In this document: one piece after another, positions 25,370 through 34,095 of the stretch
How the letters are laid out: the number at the start of each line of letters is the position of its first letter
How positions within the stretch are numbered: the first letter of the stretch is position 1
DNA from: Chloroflexota bacterium
GTDB taxonomy: Bacteria > Chloroflexota > Anaerolineae > DTLA01
Length of the DNA: 64,000 nt
Direction: 5' to 3'
Assembly (NCBI GenBank): GCA_014874485.1
Contig: JADBJK010000025.1
Span: forward strand, 2,585-66,584
Notes under the pieces: model-generated
Databases searched by the model: none
Told to the model about the DNA's origin: nothing
The model's input: only the letters and a program-made list of their open reading frames with translations
Made by a program: the position numbers and the translations under genes

Positions 25370-25399
25370 TTGACGCCGCACGCCCGCCGGTGCTACAAT
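25370..25399 (+). promoter_or_regulatory. Promoter of the 25.4-kb membrane protein gene
   Basis: TTGACG (25370-25375), 18-base spacer, TACAAT (25394-25399) preceded by TG. The leader is about 27 bases and ends in a GGAGGAG ribosome-binding site. Confidence 0.65.
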
Positions 25400-25433
25400 G
25401 CCCCGCAGCGCCACCCCACACCGGAGGAGACAC

Positions 25434-26108
25434 ATGGACGTGTACCGGCTCCTGGAACAGGTCTTCCGCGACCGCAAGGCCTTCTACGCGGACGTGCAGA
25501 AAGGTGCGAATCCCATCCGCAAGAGCCTGGGGGCCGCCGCGGCATGGGCCACGGCCCTGCTCGTCTTCGGTGCCGTGATGGGCGTGCCTGGCGGAGTATA
25601 CTACATGCTGGCCTCCGCAATCAAATTGCCCCTGCTGGTCGCGGTCGTAACGCTGGCCGCGCTGCCCCTGTTCCACTTCCTCGCGCTCTACTCTGGCGTC
25701 TCCATGACCGTGTACCAGACGGTGCTCCTCATGAGCGGGATGCTGGTCATCCTGTCGGTGCTGGCGCTGGCGTTCGCCCCCGCGCTGCTGGCGCTGTGGA
25801 TTTCGGTCGGCGACTACGGGCTGTACAAGGTCGCCTGCGCGGCGGTGCTGGCGCTGTGCGGCGTGTTGGGCATCCTGTTCGCCAAGCAGGGCCTGGACAG
25901 GATGGGCAAGGCCCCTTCCCGCATGCGGGACACCTTGTTCTGGACGTGGGCAGTGGTGTATGCGCTGGTGGGCGGGCAATTGGCGTGGCTGGCGCGCCCG
26001 TTCATCGGCTCGCCCAATGCGTCCTTCCAGTTCTTCCGCGGGGCGGGCGGCAGTCTGTACCAGGAACTGGCGCGCTCGGCGTGGCAATTGCTGCTGTCCC
26101 TGTTCTGA
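25434..26108 (+). CDS. Six-helix membrane protein of unknown function
   Basis: A 224-residue integral membrane protein with about six hydrophobic helices (near residues 35-58, 62-80, 86-122, 128-150, 170-190 and the C-terminus). The N-terminal 30 residues are charged and amphipathic (MDVYRLLEQVFRDRKAF), and the C-terminal loop carries a motif FFRGAGGSLYQELARS that looks conserved but that I cannot assign. GGAGGAG precedes the ATG. It stops 5 bases from the convergent peptidase gene. No function can be proposed from sequence. Confidence 0.75.
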   Translation: MDVYRLLEQVFRDRKAFYADVQKGANPIRKSLGAAAAWATALLVFGAVMGVPGGVYYMLASAIKLPLLVAVVTLAALPLFHFLALYSGVSMTVYQTVLLMSGMLVILSVLALAFAPALLALWISVGDYGLYKVACAAVLALCGVLGILFAKQGLDRMGKAPSRMRDTLFWTWAVVYALVGGQLAWLARPFIGSPNASFQFFRGAGGSLYQELARSAWQLLLSLF

Positions 26109-26113
26109 CGGCG

Positions 26114-27949
26114 CTACTCCAGGCGCAGGGTGTAGTGCGCCGCTTGGGCTGTGTGCGGCGTCAGCGAGGCCACGATGAGCGTCATCCCCCCGCGCGGGTG
26201 GAAGGTCGCCCGCGCCACCCCGTCCGCGCCCACGTCCAGCGGGATGACCTGCGGCGGGTCGCCGTGCAGCACGGCCGTAACCTGGTACCGCGTGGCGACG
26301 CGGTTCTCCACCCGCACGAACCCGCGCGCCTCCCACCCCTTGTCGGTCTCGCCCTCGTCCCGCCACCCGATTTCGGGAATCTCCATCGCGCCCAGCCACA
26401 GGCCGTCCAGGTTGATGGCGTCGTCGGTGAGACATTCAAAGCGCAGGAGCACCTGGCGGCCCGCGAAGGGCGTCAGCGCGTAGGTCTCTTCCACCCATGC
26501 GGGAGCCGCCCCGTCGCCCGAATTGCCCGTGTACCCAGGCCCCACGAGGCCCGTTTCGGGCGGGATGGGCCGCGTGTGCGCGCCGGCCAGCGGCTGCCAG
26601 GTGGCTCCGCCATCGGTGGACGCCAGCACCAGGGCGAAGTCCCAGTTCTCCTCCAGGGCGTGCCACATGGACACGTGCAGGGTTGCCGTGGCCACGCCCG
26701 TCAAGTCTATCTCGCGCGTGAGCATCGTGTCCTTGTTGTCGCCGCGGTTGGACCACCAGAGATGGTCGCCCGCGCGCGCCTGGAACGAGGCAAGCGGCAC
26801 ACTCGTCTCGCCGGCGAATTCCACGTGCACCGTCTCGGCGGGCGGCACATGGATGTAGTCCACGCCCAACGGGAAGACGGTATCGGTGAGGACGGCGGGC
26901 AGCGTTGCGATGGGTTTCGCCGCCGGCTCGGGCAGGGCCAGCGGCCCGTAGCCGCGCAGCAGGTTCGCCACCGCCCAGTCGCGGAACACCGAGGCGAAAT
27001 CGGCACCGCGGCGGCCCAGCGCGCGCTCCAAGCCTGCCAGACCACCGGCAGGCTCGCGGGCCAGGTCGCGGATGAAGCCCTCGCCGAAGCGATGGAGCAG
27101 GTATTCCATGAGCAGGTAATTGCCGCCGTAGTGCGGGCCGGCGTTGGCCGTGCGCGATGGCCAGTAGGCCAGCGGGATATCGGGTGTGGCCAGGTAGGAC
27201 GGGTAACTGCCCACCGGTAGCCCCGCCAGTCGCGTGGCAAGTTGCGACAGGCCCTCGTTGACCCACGTCTCCTCGTCGGGGTCGTTGCGCCACTGGATCA
27301 TGTGCTGGAACTCGTGGGCCAGGAGGGCGTCGTACCCCTCGGTGCCGGGCGTGGCCGTCTGGAGATTCACGAACAGGATTTCCTTCTCGTTGCTTCGCGG
27401 CAGGACGGTGGCGGGATACTCGTCCTGGCTGAAGAAGTAGGCCCCCACATTGGGCACCGCACCGATGAACACGTGCAGGCGCGGGTCGCCGTCCACGCCC
27501 GGAGTCCACTCCTCGCCGAAGGTGGTGCGCAGGACCGGCAGCGTCGTCTCGGCGAAGCGGCGGGCCGACGCTTCCAAGTCCTGCGCGGAGGTCTGGAATC
27601 CGTCCTCAACCCACATGTACAGGTCGGGCGTGGCCCATTGCAGCGTCGCGGCGGCCCGGCGATAGGTGTTGTACAGCGTGTCGCTGACCCAGAACTCGGC
27701 GTGGTCGCCGATGTGGTACACCGCAGGGGCCGCGGGCGTGCTGGCGGGGAGGGACTTGCCCAGCCGCCGCGCCACCTGCACGGGGTCGCGGGCGGGCAAT
27801 TCGGCGCGGGCAAGCGCCTGCTCGGTGGTGGGCGTAGCGACAGGCGCGGGCGAAGGCGCTGGCGTGGGTCTGCACGCCGCGCACACGGCGGCGAGGATCG
27901 CGATGGCAGCAAAGATGCGGAACAATCGGGTCAACGTCTGCGCCCCCAT
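26114..27949 (-). CDS. Secreted lipoprotein metallopeptidase (M30/hyicolysin-like)
   Basis: A 611-residue exported protein starting with a lipoprotein signal (hydrophobic stretch ending AVCAAC, lipidation at Cys26) and a short Pro/Thr linker. The peptidase domain (about 100-370) has the zinc motif HEFQH (His212, Glu213, His216) in LLAHEFQHMIQW, followed by ETWVNEGLSQLA, where the Glu would be the third ligand. The C-terminal half resembles the beta-sandwich found in immune-inhibitor-A-type peptidases. The ATG at 27949 follows a predicted promoter and hairpin. Substrate unknown; probable role in extracellular protein degradation. Confidence 0.82.
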   Translation of the reverse strand: MGAQTLTRLFRIFAAIAILAAVCAACRPTPAPSPAPVATPTTEQALARAELPARDPVQVARRLGKSLPASTPAAPAVYHIGDHAEFWVSDTLYNTYRRAAATLQWATPDLYMWVEDGFQTSAQDLEASARRFAETTLPVLRTTFGEEWTPGVDGDPRLHVFIGAVPNVGAYFFSQDEYPATVLPRSNEKEILFVNLQTATPGTEGYDALLAHEFQHMIQWRNDPDEETWVNEGLSQLATRLAGLPVGSYPSYLATPDIPLAYWPSRTANAGPHYGGNYLLMEYLLHRFGEGFIRDLAREPAGGLAGLERALGRRGADFASVFRDWAVANLLRGYGPLALPEPAAKPIATLPAVLTDTVFPLGVDYIHVPPAETVHVEFAGETSVPLASFQARAGDHLWWSNRGDNKDTMLTREIDLTGVATATLHVSMWHALEENWDFALVLASTDGGATWQPLAGAHTRPIPPETGLVGPGYTGNSGDGAAPAWVEETYALTPFAGRQVLLRFECLTDDAINLDGLWLGAMEIPEIGWRDEGETDKGWEARGFVRVENRVATRYQVTAVLHGDPPQVIPLDVGADGVARATFHPRGGMTLIVASLTPHTAQAAHYTLRLE

Positions 27950-27959
27950 GGTCAATTGC

Positions 27960-28018
27960 GGCGGCCCGTGCCCGTGGGCCGCCTGGTTCACTATATCGCA
28001 ACCCTGCTTTGGGGGCAA
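27960..28018 (-). promoter_or_regulatory. Promoter and +1 hairpin of the metallopeptidase gene
   Basis: Minus strand: TTGCCC (28018-28013), 17-base spacer, TATAGT (27995-27990). The predicted start is at about 27983, the first base of an 8-bp hairpin (GGCGGCCC, 8-base loop, GGGCCGCC, 27983-27960) lying just upstream of the start codon at 27949. No U-tract follows, so it may affect translation or RNA stability. Confidence 0.55.
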
Positions 28019-28077
28019 CTCGCTACCCTGAACGCAACGACACTCGCAAATTCGCGCAATTCGTGCCCCCTGGCCCT

Positions 28078-28105
28078 TTGATTTTATGGAAAGTTGTGGT
28101 AGAAT
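28078..28105 (+). promoter_or_regulatory. Promoter of xerD-punA
   Basis: TTGATT (28078-28083), 16-base spacer, TAGAAT (28100-28105) with an upstream TG. Divergent from the metallopeptidase promoter. The leader is about 85 bases and ends in an AAGGAGG box. Confidence 0.6.
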
Positions 28106-28197
28106 AGAGCAGCGTCTGTTCGCACGTGCAGGGCGCGCCGGCAGGCTCATCTCGGTGCGGGCGGCCCCTGCGATGGTTAGAACACAAGGAGGAACCA

Positions 28198-29106
28198 ATG
28201 CTACAGGAAGTAGAAGAGTTCCTCAGTTACTTGAGGGTAGAAAAGGGGTACTCGGGCCATACGCTGGCCGCGTATCGGAATGACTTGACGCAGTTCCTGG
28301 ATTTCGTCCGGTCCAAGTCGTCGGCGACAACCCAGTGGAGCGCCGTGGACAAGGGCCTCATCGTGAAATACATCATGTACCTGAAGGAGCGCGAGTACGC
28401 CTCTTCGTCGGTGGCGCGGAAACTGGCCGCGGTCAAGTCGTTCTTCCACTTCCTGGCGCGGGAGGGGCGCGTCAAAGAAGACCCAACGACCACGCTGGAT
28501 TCGCCGCGGCTGGCCAAGCGGTTGCCTCAAACCCTGACCCGCAAGGAGGTGGATCGGCTCCTGGAAGCGCCGGGCACAGGCGATGACCCCAAGAGCCTGA
28601 GGGACAGGGCGCTGCTGGAACTGCTGTACGCCACCGGCATGCGTGTTACGGAACTCGTGTCGCTGACGCTCAACGACATCAACCTGGCGTCGGGCAGCGT
28701 GCGGGTGGTTCATGGCAAGCGGCGCAAGGAGCGGATTATCCCGGTGCACCCGCGCGCGCTGGAAGCGGTGGAGGCTTACCTGCAGCGGGGGCGCATCCAC
28801 ATGGCCAAAGACCCGAACGAGCAGGCGGTGTTCGTCAACTTCCAGGGCAAGCCACTCACCCGGCAAGGGTTGTGGCTCATCATCAAGCACTACGTGGAGG
28901 AGGCCGGCATCAGCAAGACGGTTACGCCGCACACCCTCCGCCATTCCTTCGCCACGCACTTGCTGACCGGCGGCGCGAAACTGCCCGATGTTCAGAGGCT
29001 GCTGGGCCACGCCAACGTCTCCACGACGCAGATTTACACGCACCTCACCAAAGAGGAACTGCGCGACGCATACGACAACGCGCACCCCAGGGCCAAAAAG
29101 GATTGA
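28198..29106 (+). CDS. xerD: Tyrosine recombinase, XerC/XerD type
   Basis: Site-specific recombinase, probably resolving chromosome dimers at dif. The 302-residue length is typical. An N-terminal SAM-like core-binding domain (about 1-90) is followed by the catalytic domain with Arg in YATGMRVTELVSL, Lys in VVHGKRRKER, HTLRHSFATHLL (H-x-x-R), LGHANVSTTQIYTHL (His and the nucleophilic Tyr). AAGGAGG precedes the ATG. It is followed 33 bases later by a purine nucleoside phosphorylase gene. No integrase-linked cargo or attachment site is seen, which favours a housekeeping Xer protein. Confidence 0.93.
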   Translation: MLQEVEEFLSYLRVEKGYSGHTLAAYRNDLTQFLDFVRSKSSATTQWSAVDKGLIVKYIMYLKEREYASSSVARKLAAVKSFFHFLAREGRVKEDPTTTLDSPRLAKRLPQTLTRKEVDRLLEAPGTGDDPKSLRDRALLELLYATGMRVTELVSLTLNDINLASGSVRVVHGKRRKERIIPVHPRALEAVEAYLQRGRIHMAKDPNEQAVFVNFQGKPLTRQGLWLIIKHYVEEAGISKTVTPHTLRHSFATHLLTGGAKLPDVQRLLGHANVSTTQIYTHLTKEELRDAYDNAHPRAKKD

Positions 29107-29139
29107 GGCTTGGGAGCACACACCATCCAGGGGGACAAT

Positions 29140-29997
29140 ATGCCGGAGTTCTACACGAGGGAACATTTTGCCCGAGCGGCGGAGTATATCTCCACGCGGA
29201 CGCGCCACCGGCCGCAAGTGGCCATCGTGCTGGGTTCGGGGCTGGGGGGATTGGTGTCGGAGGTAGAGGAGGCCGACACCATCCTCTACAGCGACATCCC
29301 GGACTTCCCCCAGTGCACCGTGGAGGGGCACATGGGGCGGCTGGTTATCGGGCGGCTGGCGGGGGCCTGCGTGGCGGTGATGCAGGGCCGCGCCCACTAC
29401 TACGAGGGCTACTCCATGCAGCAGGTAACCTTCCCCATCCGCGTGTTCCAGCAGATGGGCGTGGGCACGCTCATCGTTACCAACGCGGCGGGCGGGCTGA
29501 ACCCGGAGTTTCGCGCGGGCGATTTGATGCTCATCGCCGATCACATCAACCTGGTGGGGATGGCCGGGCTGAACCCGCTGCGGGGGCCCAATGACCCCGA
29601 ACTGGGGCCGCGCTTCCCGGACATGAGCCGCGCCTACGACCCGGAGTTGCGGGCCATCGCCCGCCGCGTGGCTGCGCGCGAGGGGATTCCGCTCCGCGAG
29701 GGGGTGTACATCATGCTGGCAGGCCCCAGTTTTGAGACACCCGCCGACATGCGCTTCCTGCGCATCATCGGCGCGGACGCGGTGGGCATGTCCACGGTGC
29801 CGGAGGTAACGGTGGCGCGGCACGGGGGCACCCGCGTGCTCGGCATATCCGGCATTGCCAACACCCTGTCGCCGGACCTGGCCGCCGTTGGCCACGACAA
29901 CACCACCCACGAGGAAGTGCTGGCCGCCGGCAAGGTGCTGGCCCCACGGCTGGCGGCCCTCATCCGCGGCGTGCTGCGCGAACTGAGCGGAACTTAG
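29140..29997 (+). CDS. punA: Purine nucleoside phosphorylase (trimeric type)
   Basis: Cytoplasmic enzyme splitting purine nucleosides with phosphate to base and ribose-1-phosphate. The 285-residue product has the family landmarks VLGSGLGGL, HMGRLVIGRLAG, QGRAHYYEGY (phosphate site), TNAAGGLNPEFRAGDLMLI, GVYIMLAGPSFETPAD and TVPEVTVARH. The ATG at 29140 follows a GGGGG-rich box and matches the usual N-terminus. Same operon as xerD. Confidence 0.95.
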   Translation: MPEFYTREHFARAAEYISTRTRHRPQVAIVLGSGLGGLVSEVEEADTILYSDIPDFPQCTVEGHMGRLVIGRLAGACVAVMQGRAHYYEGYSMQQVTFPIRVFQQMGVGTLIVTNAAGGLNPEFRAGDLMLIADHINLVGMAGLNPLRGPNDPELGPRFPDMSRAYDPELRAIARRVAAREGIPLREGVYIMLAGPSFETPADMRFLRIIGADAVGMSTVPEVTVARHGGTRVLGISGIANTLSPDLAAVGHDNTTHEEVLAAGKVLAPRLAALIRGVLRELSGT

Positions 29998-30051
29998 GGG
30001 CCTGCACAGCGTTCTTGGTTTAGGTACGGCGTCTTTGAGAGTGGAGATTCC

Positions 30052-30783
30052 ATGGCCATCGTCATGACCCTGCTGAAAGCCTACGCGATCTGGCTGTACA
30101 TCCTGTTCGGCATCATCGCCCTGTTTGGCCTGCGGGCGGCACTCAAGGCTAGGGCCGAAATCCGCCAGTCCATCTTCTCGCTGGAGAAAGAGTTCGCGCG
30201 CAACCGCATGTACCGGGGCATCTCGGTGATGGTCATCATGGCGCTGCTCGGCGGGGCGCTGTTCGTGGCCACGCACCTGGGGGAGCCGACAGCATCGCCC
30301 ACGCCCGAGCCGACGCCCACGGCCACCCGATTCCTGCGCGCCACGCCCACCTACAGCCCGGAGGAACTCACGCCCACGCCGACGGCGACCGTTACCCGCG
30401 TCCGGCCCACGCGCCAGTCCATTCCCACCGCTCCCGTCTTCACGCCCACGCCGACGCCGCTCCCACCGCCGCTCTGCCCCACGCCGGGCGTCAACCTCAC
30501 ATCGCCGCGTCCGGGCGCGCGCCTGTCGGGCGTGGTGCAGGTAACCGGCACCGCTGCCATCGGCAACTTCTGGTACTACAAGGTGGAAATCGGCGTCGGG
30601 CGCAACCCGTCCCAGTGGTCTGTGGTGGGGGACTTGCACTACGCGCCCGTGTCCGATGGCGTTTTGGAGACGTTCAACGCGGCGGCATTTCCGGCGGGCG
30701 AGTACTCGCTGCGCCTGGTGGTGGTGGACAAGACGGGCAACTTCCCAGAGCCGTGCGCCGTAACCGTAACCATTGCGCCGTAG
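30052..30783 (+). CDS. Membrane-anchored Ig-like surface protein
   Basis: A 243-residue protein with two membrane helices (about 8-30 and 57-78), a Thr/Pro-rich extracellular linker (about 80-145, repeats of PTPTPT type) and a C-terminal domain of about 95 residues beginning CPTPGVNLTSPRPGARLSG that looks like an Ig-like beta-sandwich. Such linker-plus-sandwich proteins are common on Chloroflexota surfaces. Ligand or partner unknown. A GTGGAG box precedes the ATG. Located after punA with a 54-base gap. Confidence 0.75.
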   Translation: MAIVMTLLKAYAIWLYILFGIIALFGLRAALKARAEIRQSIFSLEKEFARNRMYRGISVMVIMALLGGALFVATHLGEPTASPTPEPTPTATRFLRATPTYSPEELTPTPTATVTRVRPTRQSIPTAPVFTPTPTPLPPPLCPTPGVNLTSPRPGARLSGVVQVTGTAAIGNFWYYKVEIGVGRNPSQWSVVGDLHYAPVSDGVLETFNAAAFPAGEYSLRLVVVDKTGNFPEPCAVTVTIAP

Positions 30784-30796
30784 GTGTGGCATTTCG

Positions 30797-30962
30797 TAAT
30801 GGTCGTTCTTGATGGCATGTCGTTGCAAGGGACGGCGCGAGGGAGCAATGCCGGTACGCCGTCATTACGGAGGCGCGGACGGCCAACCAATCCCGATCGG
30901 GTGGGGAACAAACCCCTGACTTGACACGTTTCCCATTTGCAGGCATGCTTCTTGCATGCAAA
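30797..30962. promoter_or_regulatory. Degenerate repeat, possible -35 box and palindromic operator before the PA14 gene
   Basis: The 255-base gap before the PA14 gene holds a degenerate copy of the GTCATTGCGAG repeat: CGTAATG (from 30797) with CATTACG (near 30863), enclosing GACGGCG/CGCCGTC. A TTGACA box lies at 30921-30926 but no good -10 follows at 17-18 bases. Just downstream is an inverted repeat, TTTGCA...TGCAAA, centred near 30949, containing the 10-base palindrome TTGCATGCAA (30952-30961). It could be an operator. Low confidence as a promoter. Confidence 0.35.
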
Positions 30963-31038
30963 GGGCACAGACGGACCCGGTTGGTACGTCTCGTTTGGAA
31001 TGCGGATTGCGGGAAGAACCGCGTTAGGAGGTGCGAGT

Positions 31039-32856
31039 ATGCGCGGCAAGAGGAAACGTTCCCTGGTTGGCTGGGGCTCCAAGGCGGCGAGCATCCTCAT
31101 GCTGGCCGTCCTGTTGTGGGCACCGCTGGCGCACTTGACGGCAGGGCAGGCCCAGGCCGCCGACCCTACCTGGCGAGGCGAGTACTACAACAACACCTGG
31201 TTCGGCGGAAGCCCCGCCCTGGTGCGCGACGATGCCGACATCAACTTTGACTGGGGCACGTCGGCTCCGGCGGCGGGCGTCAACGCCGACAATTTCTCGG
31301 TGCGGTGGACCCGTGTTGTGCGCTTTGAGGACGGCACCTACCGGTTCACCGTAACGACCGACGACGGCGTGCGCCTGTGGCTCAACGGCGACCTGGTGCT
31401 GGACAAGTGGTTTGACCAGGCGCCCACGACGTACACGTTCACGCGCGTCATGAGCGCGGGCGACCACCCCCTGCGGCTGGAGTACTACGAGCACACCGGC
31501 CTCGCCCAGATTCGCCTGTCGTGGGTGCGAACCGACTACAGTCCTGCCTTCTGGCACGGCGAGTTCTATCCGAATATGTATCTGACCGGCGCGCCGCAAC
31601 TGGTGCGCGATGATCCCATCCTGGACTTCAACTGGGGCACCAACTCGCCGGGGTCGCCGATTCCCGCCGATTACTTCTCCGTCCGCTGGACGAGCATCGT
31701 GAACTTCGCTGCGGCGGGCAACTACACATTCTACGCGACCCACGACGACGGCATGCGGGTTTGGGTGGACGAGCAACTGATCATTGACAAGTGGTACTCG
31801 CAGGCGGAGACGACCCACTCGGCCACGATGTACCTGGCCGCGGGCGACCATCGCATCCGCGTGGAGTACTTTGAGCAGATCGGCGTGGCGGTCGCGCGGC
31901 TACGCTGGGAGCCGACCACTCCGCCCCCGCCCACGCCCCCCACGCCACCGCCGCCAGGCCCCGTGGAGGTCGTCGTGGACAATGTGAGCCCAGGCTTCGT
32001 CAAAGGCGGGCCGGCATCGGGTTGGCGCACCAGTTGGTGCGGCTACGGCAATCACTCCTACTGGACGCTGAACAACGTCTATGCCGTCTCTAACTGGGCC
32101 AAGTGGACGCCCGCGCTGCCCACGCCGGGTCGGTACACGGTGTACGTGTACGTGCCTGCGTGCAATGCCACGACCGGCAATGCCCGCTACCGCGTCTACC
32201 ACGCGGGAATGCGCCACGATGTGCCGGTGAACCAGTACATCTACTCCAACGCCTGGGTGCGGCTGGGAACCTTTACATTCAACGCCACGGGCGACGAGTA
32301 CGTGTACCTGGCCGACAACACGCAGGAAGCCTACCTGTCGCGGCGCATCGGGTTTGACGCCGTGAAGTTCGTCCTGGCCGAGCCGATCACGCCGCCGTCC
32401 TGCGCCATCACGCCCAAGTTTGGCTTCGGGCGCATCTGGAACACCTACAGCACCGTGCGCAGTGGCTTGGGATGCCCGCTGGCCGACGAGTTCAGCACCA
32501 CGGCCGCCGAGGAGATTTTCATCGGCGGGTACATGTTCTGGACGTCGGTGGGGCCGCGGGTGTACGTGCTGTACAACAACGGCACGTGGCAATCCTACCC
32601 TGACACGTGGGCCCCGCCGCAGCCCGAATCGGACCCGAGCATCGTGCCGCCCTGGGGCTACTACCAGCCGGTGCGCGGCTTCGGCAAGGTGTGGCGCGAG
32701 AATCCGGCCGTGCGTTCTGGGCTGTCGTGGGCCACGGAGCCGGAGCGCGGGCTGACCTTGTCGTGGCAGAACTTTGAACGCGGGCACATGCTGTGGAGCA
32801 ACCGGCTGGGCATCTTCGTGCTGTACAGCAACGGCACGTGGCGGCACTACAACTAA
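31039..32856 (+). CDS. Secreted protein with two PA14 domains and a golvesin-like domain
   Basis: A 605-residue exported protein. A signal peptide ends near GQAQAA (residue 35). Two PA14 beta-barrels follow (about 40-165 and 172-295; each with WRGEYYNN or WHGEFYPN openings and DDGVRLWLNG or DDGMRVWVDE, the usual carbohydrate-binding signature). A Pro-rich linker leads to a domain of about 130 residues resembling the golvesin/xanthan lyase C-terminal fold, then two short repeats (FGRIWNTYSTVRSGLGCP and FGKVWRENPAVRSGLSW). Likely a surface or matrix protein that binds glycans. AGGAGG precedes the ATG. No catalytic domain. Confidence 0.85.
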   Translation: MRGKRKRSLVGWGSKAASILMLAVLLWAPLAHLTAGQAQAADPTWRGEYYNNTWFGGSPALVRDDADINFDWGTSAPAAGVNADNFSVRWTRVVRFEDGTYRFTVTTDDGVRLWLNGDLVLDKWFDQAPTTYTFTRVMSAGDHPLRLEYYEHTGLAQIRLSWVRTDYSPAFWHGEFYPNMYLTGAPQLVRDDPILDFNWGTNSPGSPIPADYFSVRWTSIVNFAAAGNYTFYATHDDGMRVWVDEQLIIDKWYSQAETTHSATMYLAAGDHRIRVEYFEQIGVAVARLRWEPTTPPPPTPPTPPPPGPVEVVVDNVSPGFVKGGPASGWRTSWCGYGNHSYWTLNNVYAVSNWAKWTPALPTPGRYTVYVYVPACNATTGNARYRVYHAGMRHDVPVNQYIYSNAWVRLGTFTFNATGDEYVYLADNTQEAYLSRRIGFDAVKFVLAEPITPPSCAITPKFGFGRIWNTYSTVRSGLGCPLADEFSTTAAEEIFIGGYMFWTSVGPRVYVLYNNGTWQSYPDTWAPPQPESDPSIVPPWGYYQPVRGFGKVWRENPAVRSGLSWATEPERGLTLSWQNFERGHMLWSNRLGIFVLYSNGTWRHYN

Positions 32857-32883
32857 CGGCCAGATTGCACCATTCGCGAAGGC

Positions 32884-32912
32884 AAAAGGGCGACAGGGAT
32901 GTCGCCCTTTTC
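32884..32912. terminator. Bidirectional terminator
   Basis: AAAAGGGCGACA, a 4-base loop and TGTCGCCCTTTT form an 11-12 bp stem flanked by A's on the left and T's on the right. It separates the convergent PA14 gene (plus) and DUF1634 gene (minus) and can serve both. Confidence 0.85.
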
Positions 32913-32938
32913 GTTTGCCCGCGAGGTGCGTTGGGCGG

Positions 32939-33280
32939 CTACTTTCCCCCCAGCAGCAGGCTCACCACCATGACCAGCGCCACGCCGACGCCCGCCAGCA
33001 CCCCCGTCCAATCCCTGCGCCATGCGGATACGAGGATGGTCGCCGCGACGGCGGCCAGCGGCGTCAGCAGGATGCTCAGCAGGCCGACGGAGACCAGGCC
33101 CTGTGGCTCGCCCGCCAGCGCCGACGGGAACGCCTGCGTCCACAGCAGCGTGCGCTCGGGCAGGCTCCCCGTGGTTGCCAGCGCCGCAATGCCCCCCGCC
33201 AGAATCAGCGCCACGCTGACCGATAGCCCCACCAGGAGTACGGAGTACACAATTCGGTGCAACGGCGTCGCGAATCTCAT
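32939..33280 (-). CDS. DUF1634 membrane protein (TauE/SafE partner)
   Basis: A 113-residue protein with three hydrophobic helices (about 9-35, 62-86 and 92-111) and a basic N-terminus (MRFATPLHRIVYS). It matches the DUF1634 family, commonly encoded beside TauE/SafE transporters and thought to be an accessory subunit. The ATG at 33280 overlaps the transporter stop by four bases (ATGA), so translation is coupled. Function beyond this association is unknown. Confidence 0.85.
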   Translation of the reverse strand: MRFATPLHRIVYSVLLVGLSVSVALILAGGIAALATTGSLPERTLLWTQAFPSALAGEPQGLVSVGLLSILLTPLAAVAATILVSAWRRDWTGVLAGVGVALVMVVSLLLGGK

Positions 33281-34083
33281 AGCCCCAGCGCCCTCCACGC
33301 CATCTGAGCGGCGATGAACAGCAGGAATACCTGGAACAGCGTCCGCAGGGCCTTGCTCCGAATCCTCGCGCCCAACCGCGAACCCACCTGCGCGCCGACG
33401 ACCGCGCCCAGCGCGACGGGAATCGCCAGCGCGGGCACGACCAGGCCGCCCCCGTAGTACACCATGGCCGCCGTCGCCGTGGTGATGCCGATCATGAACG
33501 TACTGGTGGCGGTTGCGGCCTTGATGGGCACGCCCATGACCTGGGACATGATGGGAACTTTGATGATGCCGCCGCCGACCCCGAGGAGCGAGGACAGCAC
33601 GCCTGCGACCGTGCTCGCCGCCATGCCCGTGCCCAGGTGATGCACGCCGTAATGCACCTCGCGCCCCGTGGCGGGGTCCGTGAACGTCGCGGGCAGCGTA
33701 CCGTCGGGGTCGTCGGCAGTCTCGGCGGCCGGGGGACGGCGCATCGCGTACACCATGTACACGGCGACCAGCGCGAAGAGGCCGTAGAGCCAGCGCCCGC
33801 TGACCCACACGGCGATGAGCCCGCCCGCCAGCGCGCCCAATGTGGTGGTGATTTCCAGAATCATCGCCAGTTTGATGTGGGTGAAGCCATTGCGGATGTA
33901 CACGACGCTGCCCGCCAGCGAGTTGGTTACCACCGCCACGACGCTGGTGGCGATGGCCGTCTTGATGGGCAGGCCGAACAGCAGCGTGAGGCCGGGCACA
34001 ATGAGGACGCCGCCCCCCAGCCCGAGCAAACTGCCGAGGACGCCCGCGACGATACCCAGGGCGAGATAGCCAAGCAATGTCAT
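33277..34083 (-). CDS. Sulfite exporter TauE/SafE family transporter
   Basis: Membrane transporter of 268 residues with about eight helices in two pseudo-repeats, each with the family glycine-rich motif (GSLLGLGGGVLIVPGL and SSLLGVGGGIIKVPIM). Family members export sulfite, sulfoacetate or related anions, or import organosulfur compounds; the substrate here cannot be named. A GAGGGG box lies inside the tail of the upstream deacetylase gene, 12 bases away, so the three genes may share a transcript. The DUF1634 gene follows with ATGA overlap. Confidence 0.92.
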   Translation of the reverse strand: MTLLGYLALGIVAGVLGSLLGLGGGVLIVPGLTLLFGLPIKTAIATSVVAVVTNSLAGSVVYIRNGFTHIKLAMILEITTTLGALAGGLIAVWVSGRWLYGLFALVAVYMVYAMRRPPAAETADDPDGTLPATFTDPATGREVHYGVHHLGTGMAASTVAGVLSSLLGVGGGIIKVPIMSQVMGVPIKAATATSTFMIGITTATAAMVYYGGGLVVPALAIPVALGAVVGAQVGSRLGARIRSKALRTLFQVFLLFIAAQMAWRALGL

Positions 34084-34095
34084 CGTCTATGCCCC

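Noticed and set aside
28198-29106. Phage or integrative-element integrase
   Set aside because: Normal XerC/D length and motifs, operon with a metabolic gene, no tRNA or attachment repeats and no cargo genes nearby.
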